A stretch of 64,000 bases of DNA from Thelonectria olida (lineage: Eukaryota > Ascomycota > Sordariomycetes > Hypocreales > Nectriaceae), in NCBI GenBank assembly GCA_020736575.1, contig JAGPYM010000006.1, positions 310,001-374,000 on the forward strand, read 5' to 3'. Made by a program: the position numbers and the translations under genes. Positions 1 to 9,685 of the stretch are shown in pieces (position 1 is the first letter of the stretch; each line of letters begins with the position of its first letter). The notes under the pieces were generated by a model. It was not told where the DNA came from. It ran no database searches and saw only the letters and a list, made by a program, of their open reading frames with translations.

Positions 1-1611
1 CACTTTGCCAGGCGATGCTGCTGGGCCTAGAAATCTTTGGGATGAGGATGATCTAGCATGCGCAGACGGATCCCGGGCGGGTTGTTGACGATTGCGGCCA
101 CAAGGGCCGCCTCCAGGAGGGCTCGGCAACAGCCACTACCGCCTCGATCGCTGCCATGGTATTGGAGCCTTGGCCGCTCCAGTTCGATCACAAGTTTCCG
201 ACATGTGCGTGTACTCGGATAGTTCTTCGGAAGTGTCCCTAACCATAGCCACAAACAGGTCCACCATACGTACCGCGCTCGAGGGCGGCTGTCATTCAGA
301 AATAGCAGCTTTCGGTTGTGTAGGTCTGCCAATGATTGAATGCTGGCGTTTGTTGTTAGGCAGAACTGAAAGGTTTGTCGATATATATAAGCTTGTGTTC
401 GCGGCTTAGAGGCATTTATTTGATTGGATCGTCCTGATAAATACACCGTTGTCGTCGTCAAGGCGGTTTTCTCTTGCTCTTTTGAGAAGTCGTTTAAGTC
501 TTTCCACTTCCCGCTCGAGGAGGCAGCGATCATGTCGACTCGCATCGGGTCTTTAGACCAGAATCTTGCACCCCAAATTGATCTAGAAAGTCTGTATACT
601 ACCACTTGTAGCGATCAGCCCCTTGGATATTGCCGCTTTGGATTGTGGTGCGTTCGATTGGTAAGAAGTTGGCCAATTTGGCTGTCTTGTATTATGTTCT
701 TGGTTGAGTTGTGCGGACCAGGGCCGAACTAAAGGGCTGTCGCGTCTTGATGATGGGTATCTTTGTGTTCTGTCTCTAGGAACCTAGATTCTCTAATGAG
801 CATCGACAAAGGCTTCGATCGTGAATCTTGAGGCCGGAGGGCGATTCGTAGAAGTAGTAGAATGAGTTCTGTTGTTCTTAGTGTTATTGGTGGGATGGCT
901 TCTGTGACGAAGAGTGAATTGAGTACAATTTCTGGCATGAACTGAATCGCACCTGGGAGGAGTGTGGCGCTGAAGATAGAGTGAGGTGACGAGGTGGGCG
1001 CTATCCCCGTCCCCGTCACACCTTGAGCACCTTTTGGAATGAACCCAGGCTCGCGGCCAATCGCCGTCCTTGGTTTCGAATTTTCTGGACATGGTCTCAA
1101 TGGATGTCTCTCTGGTATACATGGCCGCGTTCGAAGCATCCTTGAACAGGCTTGATGACAGAGGGGACTGAGGGTGAACGTCGAGAAGGCACCCAAGTGT
1201 AAAATGAGGGGATTTCAGATTCGAAATTGGGTATGCACCAGCGTATATCACATAGTAGAGCCTGGGTTTGAGATGGAGATGAAGGGAGTTACAAGTGAAA
1301 TCTGGCGGGGGCATGCTCTGATTAAATATCTAGAGACGGGAGAGACCAGTTCTTTCTTCTATTCGATACACTTCTGTACCGAGGAAAGATCACAACATTG
1401 TCGACTGGACAACCCAAGTGGATAGAAGGTATGGCAACTTTGATGGAACCATCTATGGCACTGTTTATGACAACATTAGGAATATTGGGAAGCTACCGGC
1501 TGGTCGATGGCGGTAATCATGACGAAACGCCTTTGTTTTGGATGGAGACCGCCTTCGTGAACATGCTGGACATGTCAATACCGAGATATGAACACTCTGC
1601 TTCCTGAATGA

Positions 1612-1621
1612 TACCTAGGTA
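1612..1621. repeat. TACCTAGGTA palindrome
   Basis: Perfect ten-base palindrome. The same ten bases occur at 31761-31770, and related CCTAGGTAG forms occur at 3830-3841 and 57262-57272, always outside predicted exons. Confidence 0.5.
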
Positions 1622-1896
1622 CCCAATGAATTGCTATTTGGTGTCTACCTAAGTAGGCATGACTTCGACTACGACGTGGATTTGGCATTATCCTGCCCTC
1701 CTAGGAGACCGAGGGATATGCCAGGTTGGCAACCATAGTTGGTGGCCCCTTTCGATAGGTAGGCAGTCCGGGCCCGTGAGTTCAGTCATTCAACAAGGGG
1801 ACTCCATCAATGAAGAAAGAATTGGGATAGGATTACGCCAGAGCATCTCGTCACCCACTTGACTCTGGAATCAGTGGAAGGTGTGTGTCGTTGTCA

Positions 1897-1962
1897 AGAG
1901 CACGTGACCCATCTGCATGTCACTTGTCGCAAGTCACATGACTGCGCGATAGCTCAAACGCG
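1897..1962 (+). promoter_or_regulatory. Putative rfa3 promoter elements (CACGTG and ACGCG)
   Basis: An E-box CACGTG sits near 1900 and an ACGCG core at 1958-1962, about 190 bases before the rfa3 start codon. ACGCG is the core of the MluI cell-cycle box bound by MBF, which drives DNA-replication genes at G1/S in yeasts. Its place before a replication-protein-A gene fits that role. The motif is only five bases long, so function here is inference. Confidence 0.3.
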
Positions 1963-2148
1963 CTCCCCATTCCCCTCCCCCGCGCCGAGGCCTCAGGCTG
2001 CCGACCAAGAATTGATGCATCAAAAGCGAAGCTGTTTCTCTCACTTCTCACAAAAATCGTGTCTGTTCCGACAGCGAATCTTCTTCAAATCCTTTATCCT
2101 TTTCTCTTGCCTTACGCCTAGGACTCCTCAAACAAAAATCCAATCACC

Positions 2149-2656
2149 ATGGCCGACCAAATGTCCACTCCTCGAATCACGGCCGCCTATCTCGACAGTT
2201 TTGTCGGTCGCGTCGTGATACTCGTAGGCAAAGTCACTCAGCTTCTGGGAAACCAGGCCACGCTCGACTCTGACGGGACCGTTACTGTGCTTCTCAACCA
2301 TGTAAGCTCCTCCAAAAGAGACCCATGACCCTGGACAAGATGAACCCCAGCGCTAGCCATCCCTGCACCACCAGTCGTTTCCTAGCTCATGCTAATCACA
2401 AATGGCATTTCAGGACGCCCATCTTGCCAATGGACATGCTGCCCAGGTCATTGGAAAAGTCAACCCAGATCTCTCCATCAAGGTCCTGTCCTCGGTTGAC
2501 TTAGGAAATTCCTATGGTAAGTGATTGGCATTAACAATCTGACCCCGCATTGTTGGAGCTACCTAATTATTAACCTTGGATACAGATTTCGGCCTTTACG
2601 CTTCCGTCGTGGACGTCACCCACCGACACAAAGACATTTTCGTCTCTGAAAATTGA
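2149..2656 (+). CDS. rfa3: Replication protein A, 14-kDa subunit (Rfa3)
   Basis: Smallest subunit of the RPA heterotrimer that coats single-stranded DNA in replication, repair and recombination. Three exons: 2149-2301, 2414-2516 and 2586-2656, giving 108 residues, normal for fungal Rfa3 (about 110-120). The single OB fold is visible. The N-terminal part contains PRITAAYLDSFVGRVVILVGKV, then a repeated acidic turn (LDSDGTVTVLL), and it closes with the conserved block YASVVDVTHRHKDIFV near the C-terminus. Donors are GTAAGC and GTAAGT, acceptors TTTCAG and TACAG, and phases join cleanly. The stop codon TGA is followed by CTG, and the same frame stays open for another 312 codons. A second acceptor (AATCAG, ending at 2669) would skip this stop without changing frame. 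The normal form is well supported by the family; the longer form is speculative. Confidence 0.9.
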
Positions 2657-2752
2657 CTGCCGCAATCAGACGACGGCCAGCATAATTCTTCCCAGCAGCA
2701 TCCTTATAATCCCCGTGTGGCCGTCGTCTGGACTGCTCCAGAGTCCCCTCCC

Positions 2753-3592
2753 ATGACACCACCTCACCCTTCATCCCACCGTCAAGACTCGTTCTCAGAG
2801 CGTCATGCTTCTCATAGCAGATATGACGCCTCAGACTATTCAGAATACAGCTACTCCAGGTCCCCTCCCAGGAACAGGATTATGCATACTCAGCGCCATC
2901 ACGTGGCACCTTCATTCACCGATTACACTCTGAGTCGACCATCCACTGCACTCTCCTTTACGACAAGAAGTTCGGAGTTGGCCTCTACACAGCAATACGA
3001 TGCATCTGGGTCTAACATGTCAACAATTTCCGCGAGACTACGGTCGCCATCTCCCGTGACCCAATCTTTGCCCTCACCACCTCAAGATAGTTATTCCACC
3101 ACCCAAGCGGCCAGCAGATCAAGTTCAAGGATATATTCTCCCATCCTATCTACTCAGCCAAACAGTTCAAGGGTCTACTCTCCCATTCCGTCCGCCCAAC
3201 CGAACAGTCCCATTGAACCCCTCTCTCCCCATATCATGTCATCGTCTGGCTCAACCAGCATGCTTCCATCGCCTCCCTTAACACAACCTCGACACAACTA
3301 CTTTCCCACCACTACGTCTTCACCCGTTTCCAGCCCACCGCAACGTCGCACGCCGCGACAGCCGCCAGTGCCTCAACGGCACATACCAGGGTCTTTTCCA
3401 CCTGACCCCGATCAACGGCGGCCAGTCCGCCAATATCACGCACCAGGTGCTCTTCCTTCCGAAGCCGACGACGAGGCTCTATTCGCCTCGGTTTTCGATG
3501 GAATTGCCCAGCTCTCTGTGGCTATGAAGAAGGATGATGCTGGACGATGGCGAATCCAGAGGACGGGAGATGCTAGCCCGGATGGAATATGA
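2753..3592 (+). CDS. Ser/Pro-rich disordered protein or 3' extension of rfa3
   Basis: Open frame with its first ATG at 2753 (279 residues), but open back to 2657, directly after the rfa3 stop and in the same frame. The product is rich in Ser, Pro, Gln, Tyr and Arg, with two near-identical SSRIYSPILSTQPN / SSRVYSPIPSAQPN units (about 3120-3210) and many SPP and PPQ motifs, so it is probably disordered. A more ordered acidic end (EADDEALFASVFDGIAQL, then a Lys/Arg tail) closes it. No enzyme domain is visible. Either it is a separate gene starting at 2753 whose promoter overlaps rfa3, or a C-terminal extension of Rfa3 made by an alternative acceptor at 2669 or by stop-codon readthrough. I cannot decide from sequence alone. 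The base composition and lack of stops favour real coding DNA. Confidence 0.55.
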   Translation: MTPPHPSSHRQDSFSERHASHSRYDASDYSEYSYSRSPPRNRIMHTQRHHVAPSFTDYTLSRPSTALSFTTRSSELASTQQYDASGSNMSTISARLRSPSPVTQSLPSPPQDSYSTTQAASRSSSRIYSPILSTQPNSSRVYSPIPSAQPNSPIEPLSPHIMSSSGSTSMLPSPPLTQPRHNYFPTTTSSPVSSPPQRRTPRQPPVPQRHIPGSFPPDPDQRRPVRQYHAPGALPSEADDEALFASVFDGIAQLSVAMKKDDAGRWRIQRTGDASPDGI

Positions 3593-4058
3593 CTGAGCCT
3601 TTTTTTCTTTTTCCCCCAGTTCAGGAATTGCAATACAAATTCATCACGAAATAATGAAAGTTATCGTCCGGTAATAGAGGAGGTTACTCATCCAGCCAGG
3701 GTTGGTATGCATAACATGTCGTGCAACGAATAAGATGTCGTGGCACATGGCGAGAGAAAAGGAATTAACGGAACGAGTCGAGTTTAACGTGCATTGATGT
3801 CTTGCGTGGATGATAATGTATTACGAGGCCACCTAGGTAGGAACATGATGCAAAGACGAAAGACATGCCGAACCATTCAGACACAGGCACAACTTTGCCC
3901 AGCCAGCAACCTTTGTGAGAAACGATTCGTCCTCCAGCCTTATAGCCCGAGTATTCGATTTTCAATTATCAATATCCTATCTGGTAACTAAGCTTCCTGC
4001 CACTCCCCAGGGGCGTCCCTTTCTTCTTCCCCGCCCAAGGCGCGTATTAATTACTGGA
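3593..4058. other. Convergent 3' intergenic region
   Basis: 466 bases between two genes whose 3' ends face each other. A T-rich run follows the stop at 3590-3616. A CACCTAGGTAGG motif, related to the TACCTAGGTA palindrome seen elsewhere, lies at 3830-3841. No ORF or RNA gene is recognisable. It probably holds the two 3' UTRs. Confidence 0.5.
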
Positions 4059-7000
4059 TTACTCTATTATCAGACTCCTCGGTACCTCTGAAACTTCCAA
4101 CTCCAGCAGCTCTTGTACCGCCATCCAGATTTCTACTGCACTCTGAGTAATATCTCTCCGAATCTTCGACTCCTTCCTTGTTGTCTCGTCGTTCTCAGAT
4201 GCGTCCCGCAAATAACCAAGAGGACTATCAGTAGGGCCATCTATCCTGCCTCCATGAAGACATGTGCGAATCCTCGCTGTGATGACCCCAGCGTCCTCTG
4301 TTCTTCTAGGCGAGTCACTCTCTTGGGTGTCGCTGACTTGTCTCCCGGCACGCCGGCTCTCTCCGACAAACATTTCTTCATGATGACGCCTATGGCGGTT
4401 CTCGGCTATGTCGCTATCCGCACTTGAACCGTTATTTTGGCAGTCGCTCTCACCTGCCGCTTCTCTTATCCCCCTCAACTTGGCCGTAAACCTCTCAAAG
4501 ACCTTGACCCGGCGTTCGGCGGCCTCGGCCCTTTCCTTCCACATCTGTGCCTCACGTTTTGCTTCTCGCAGTTGTTGGCTGAGTGTTCCCACGTCTGTGT
4601 TTTCGTGAACGTCCAGTTGTCTTCTCAACTGTGCCGTCTCTTCGACTTTCAATTCCAGTTGTCGTTGCAAGGTCCGAATCTGGGCATGCAACATCGTTGC
4701 GCTGCCAGGGCGTGGTGTAGGCGGGCCACTCACGTGAGGCTGCCCATCCTGTTTGACCTCTGATGCAGCCGATGAAGGTCGAAGGAAATTGAGATGATGC
4801 GCAATAGGAGGTTGCTCTGGATAGGGTGTCATGGTTCCAGGCGTCTGCAGTAATGCTTCATTTGTCGTCTTACTCCTCTCCGGAACAGGCTTTCTAGTTG
4901 GGACTGGATGTCGGAGATTCATTATCCGAGGACTGTCAAGGCCAACAATTTGACCTGGTTTCGCTGAGCCCTTGATTGATTCTGCTCGAAGTACTAGGTT
5001 TTCGCCAATGGCATTTGACAAGTTCGGATCGGCGAGTGAGCTGGCACGTTGACTTAGAGCGCCCGACGGATTTCGCGAATGGGATTGATTCCCGATTGAA
5101 GACGGCTTCCGTGGGCTTTGTGCCCAGTTTGACCCAGACCTTGACGACGGAACGGATTTGGTAGGCGACATGACTGAAGCTTGTGAAAATTGAGAGATTA
5201 GACTTTGAGTCCTGCTCTGAGGTTTTCCCGGCGATGGCTCCTTGGAGTCTTCAGGTTCTTCAAACATTGCTGCCATAGCCCTCACTGCGCCTTGTCTGCT
5301 GGCGACTTCCGTTACGCTTGGCCTGATATGAGACCCTTCTGGCGACTTTGTGATGCCGTTCTCCCACATACGAGCTGCTTCGGCTGTCGTGGTTCTGGCT
5401 GGCTGTGACGTACCGCTCAGGGCCGTATCACATTGACTGGCCGTCTGAGGTACATTTGTAGAACTGAGATGCAGGGGTTTTCTCTTCGGAACTTCGAGTA
5501 TGCTGCTCACATGAACGTCTTTGTCCTTTGTGTTGCCAGGAGCCGATGTTCCTGGCCCTTGGTTTGCGGGGGATGCCTGCTAAGCATCTGCCCTTGTACC
5601 CAAAGGCAATTGATTCTGATACGCAGAAAGGCTTGGAGGTACGCGCATTTCTGCGTAGAAATCCTGTGGCGTCACATCAAACTGTGTGGTCTTTCGGCGG
5701 CAAGACTCCGCGGAAGTGCTTTCGTGAGGTTGATCATGCCCAGTTGGCCGAGCCGTCGACTGTTCTTGGGAAGGAATAGTGAAAAATCCAACATTTTCAG
5801 ATCGAGAAGTATGCTGGTTATTCGGTGCAAGAGGAGGTGGGCTCTGGTGGACGTTAGGATAGGGAAACATCAAGCTCTCGGGAAACGCTGGGACAGTCGT
5901 GTCTGGTAAAGTTCTTTGGGGCTGTGAGGGGGGAACGGTTAGACCGACAAGCTCCTCGTCCTGTTGTCCGAAGGAAAAGGTTCTCGACCTGCGTGGTCTC
6001 TGCGGTTCGTATTCTGGTGTAAGTGATGTCCGATCCTGTATCTTAGGACCGTCCTTTCCATGCGCTTTCGCCCTCAGTGCCTTTCTACGCTCTACAAATG
6101 AAGCGTTTGGTTTGCCAGTTTCGACGGGCTCGATGTCGGAAGATGAATCCCGTTGCCTTTGCTCGCGATTTGTGAGGTCCGCATCCTGTCTCTGTTTCGA
6201 AGAAGTTCGAGGAGGAACGTCATCAAGGGAAACCCTTGGGCTTTCCCACCTTGTCGTTTCTCTCCTTTTCCTTGAATTGGAAGCAAGATTCTCGTATTGA
6301 TCAGATAAACCGAGTTCATGATTTGGTTGGGAGGCTGTTAGCCCTAGAGCCCTAACCTTTTGGCAGGGACTACCAGTGCTAAAGTGATTGTGAGAAGACA
6401 CATCTAGCCCTGCGGTATGATGTCGAAGCTGGGGACGAGGGCCCTTCGGCGCGATATGTGCTTGACTTGGCAGTGGTCCTGTCCTGCAGTTTTCATCCTC
6501 CACACCAGCTTCCTCAACTGTTGGACTAAGTATACTAACGCTTGGTCGATGGCCGAGTCTGTTGAACGAGTTCTTTCTCTTCACTGGTCGCTGTCGCCTC
6601 ATGCCAAGGGTGGGCGGTCCAAGTTCTGGGCTCTCTTGTCGGTTACTTTGGTCACCTTCGAGCTCGGGCTTGTGGCTCTGTGTCTCCCTTTCTCGGTCCC
6701 AGTCCCGGGGTTTCTTGATAAAAAATGACTCGGAGGCAGAGTGTTGCAGCGAATCAGTCCGGGTGCTACTAAGCGAAGGCGGTTCTTTCTCTCTCTGCAT
6801 CCCTATTGACTTCATCTGCCGAACAATATCCCTCCAGTTGGAGATTAGCATCTCGGAGATGCCATTCGCGATGAGAATCTTGTTGACAATCAGAGGCTCG
6901 GCGCTTTTGGGGTCGGCTGTCTTGGACTTTCGGCAATGTTTGGGAGAAGTAAGGGGGAAGAGCAACAAACCTGAACCGGGACAGGCCAGCTTCATGGAGT

Positions 7001-8275
7001 AGTTATCCAACATGTCACCCAACAGTAAAGGACCAAAAACTATCCCAAGAGCGGTATACCCCATTAGGTCACCAGTTGGAAGCGGCTTCCCCCCTTCGTC
7101 CTCGCGAGGAGCCACCTCGGCCACGCGCCCTATCAAACTCAGCAGGCCAAACACGGCACAAATCAGTTCCCTTCGGAAGTGCGATTCGATGGTCGCGATG
7201 GCCAGTGCAATAAGTCGAGCGCGGACTTTGGTATGCTTTGTCCGTGGGAACTCTGGGTCGCCATGGAGTTGCGAGTGAATTGCAACCAGGGCGTCAAAGG
7301 TTGCCAGCGACCCCAGAATACCTCCAGGTAGAACGGATAAGAGGCGCTTGAATGTCGATGCAACGTCATGAACGGAGGCTTGAATGTGCATTGGCAAATT
7401 GGAACAGCGGACAGTTCCGGCAATATTGAGTCCTCCTTTCTCCATAAAGCAGTAATAGTCAAACAGGTTATTCACAATCCTTGCTGATCCCGGAATTCGA
7501 AATATGCCCCGAGTTGCGGCATGTTGGGCAAGGTAATGAGCTGTGGCATGGAGACAGGTCGGAAGTGCGAGAGCTGATGGCGCATGTTCAGCAGGGAGAT
7601 AGAGTATGCTCTTTCCGCTCAACCGCACCATGGATTGAATATCAATCGTCTTTGTGGGCTCACGTCGCTGGTGAACGAGGTGGTGGGCAAGGTCGGACAC
7701 ACTTCTCTTGTGGCGAATCTCGTGCGTATGCGATGTCGACAATGTTGTAGGCTGCTGGCCGGAGGCGGATCGTAGTATCCGATAGAACCATCCGCGCTTT
7801 TGAGGGCTACCAGACGCAGCCCCCTATGAAGTGTCAGACGGCAACATCTTTGAAGAAGGCGTTTGCAAGTACTCACAGATTGCTTTAAGTCAAAATCATC
7901 AACCACCAAGATCCTGACGCCGTGCTTCCAACATCGTCAGCCACAAAGTTCCCAGAGAAAGTCCACTCGTTGACCCCTCACCTTCTTTGCCAGTCGGTTG
8001 TATTCTTGGACGAAGGCGGCCCGGCTTTCAACCTCATCGTGATCGTTCAAGAGTTCTCGTTCAGCACTACTCGCTGTCCATGTCCGGGTGCTGCGATGCC
8101 CGATTCGACCAGGGATGTTGTGCAAAGTCGAAGTCTGCGGAAGGGAGAAGGATCCTGTGCTCGCAGATGGGAGTACTCGATATGAAGGAAGTGCAGAGGA
8201 TTCAGAGGGATATCGCAGGCAGTCGGACTGAGCCTGCGACGGCGGCTCCATCGACGAGTCGTATAGATGCGGCAT
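4059..8275 (-). CDS. RhoGAP-domain protein with C-terminal coiled coil; in-frame TAG at 5582-5580
   Basis: GTPase-activating protein for Rho-family GTPases, expected to act in polarity and cell-wall signalling. Exons on the minus strand: 8275-7982, 7924-7877, 7823-5643, then 5579-4059. The RhoGAP domain spans about residues 185-455, with the arginine finger in GIFRIPGS (Arg about 223). A long disordered Ser/Arg/Pro-rich middle follows, then a coiled coil (about 1135-1214) and an acidic end. The first two introns have CTGAC branch points and clean phases. The third junction is uncertain. The frame ends at a single TAG (5582-5580), yet continues open for 506 codons with no good internal start. 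A 63-base intron from GTACCT (5642) to TTAG (5580) would remove exactly the stop in phase 0, giving about 1347 residues. Its donor is weak and I see no branch point. Otherwise the gene carries a premature stop after the 841 codons of exons 1-3 plus 20 more. Confidence 0.75.
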
Positions 8276-9685
8276 CGACACAGCCGCGGGCGAACCTAAA
8301 GGGGAAAATAAGAAGGTAAATCTGCAAGGGACTGTATGTTTGCGGTTTTGGACAGGGTAATTTAGATGCGAGTAGTACTAAGGCAGGCGTTGAGAAGAGG
8401 CAGATCGAACCTCACGTGTCAGAGCAGCGCGACTGTTGACAAGATAATGAGCGGTCCATCGCGGCTGGCCTATGGGATGTTGAGAAAACCGAGCGGGAAG
8501 GGCGACGATGATGCCACGAGGGCCACCTTGTCCACGGGAGAGACGGCTTCCGACTTGTGTTGCTTCTCTTGGAGTGCAGGTGCCAGCCCGAGGAGATCGA
8601 GATAAAATCTGCGGTGACGATATGGAAACTAGGACGGAAGGAGATGCCCGAGTCTGAATGCAAATGGCAGACGATGAATGATGCTTGCTGTTGGAAGGCG
8701 CGACAGAGATGCTCTGCCTATCACAAACGCAGACGTCGTCGTAGATGTTGATGGGAATGGAATCGAAACAAACCCACCTAGCGAGGCGCCTCAGTGATGA
8801 AGGATGAAAGAATAATTGCAAGACCTGTCACCAAAATGCAGCCAGCCGGCAACGTTGACGCACCTCGCTCTTGTGGACACCTGACCAATCCTCCAGGTGG
8901 CCACCCGGACTGTTGACGCGCGGTGCAGCAGATGCTTGGTCTCTGGTTTGCCAATGAGACGAGGAGCCGAAAGAAGTCTTTGGTTGGAGGGGAAAACGGA
9001 TTGTATTGCATGTGTGTGGCATAGATGACTGCAGTGGAAGACATGATTGTGTCGGGACCCGTGAGAATGACAGGCGTACTTGCTTGAATCATCTACCGAA
9101 TTTCGAGAAGCAAATGGCGATGCATCACCAGATACACCCTCATGCACTCATCGTCCCATATCTGCACTTCACCCCATCTCATCCAACACTACGGCCATTG
9201 ACAGGCAACGATGCTGACAACATGGTGCATCGAGACCTCATCAAGAGGCACACAGCCATCTCGGCAACTAAACCAGACGCAATACAAACGAAACCCAAGT
9301 GGAACACCCATCTGTATCTCTCTGGATTGAGGGTGCCATTCGTGGTGCACAGGCAGAACCTGGCCAGCAAAGAACAAAGAACGCATTATTGATTGGCACG
9401 CTTCTGCAGCCATTATCAGCGGAGGGCTTCCCACCGTCCCCCTTCAACAGTCTATAATGAGAAAAACAAACTACACTATGCTATGCAACTCCATGGTAGT
9501 GGTATTCCATCCACCAGAGATTGAGATTTGCCCCCCGATACGTACTTACACGCATCCCCGCCACACCTAAACTGTCCCTTGTCATCTTTCTTACCAGGGA
9601 ATAGGTCGCTTCCTTGACTCCAGGGCCGTCAGTCATGGGCGTGATCGTTATCGTCGTCGTTTCAGTCGTTGGACAAAAGAACCCA
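8276..9685. other. Intergenic: RhoGAP promoter and snf4 3' flank
   Basis: 1.4 kb between the RhoGAP start codon and the snf4 stop codon, both genes on the minus strand. It should contain the RhoGAP promoter and 5' UTR (8276 upward) and the snf4 3' UTR (below 9686). Short overlapping open frames on both strands around 8370-9150 lack recognisable domains. No RNA gene is seen. Confidence 0.5.

Larger units (their letters stand above)
1..2148. other. No recognisable gene; left-edge intergenic DNA
   Basis: About 2.1 kb with only scattered short open frames on both strands. None has a protein family I recognise, convincing splice signals or consistent codon use. The longest (minus strand, 27-605, 192 codons) is low-complexity and unlike any family known to me. 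A perfect TACCTAGGTA palindrome lies at 1612-1621. The last 250 bases hold the presumed promoter of rfa3. A remnant of a gene crossing the left edge cannot be excluded. Confidence 0.5.

Noticed and set aside
27..605. 192-codon minus-strand open frame at the left edge
   Set aside because: No recognisable domain, biased low-complexity composition and no splice context. Overlapping plus-strand frames are equally long.
8378..9147. Several nested minus-strand frames upstream of the RhoGAP gene
   Set aside because: No domain, no consistent start, and they sit where the RhoGAP promoter and 5' UTR should be.
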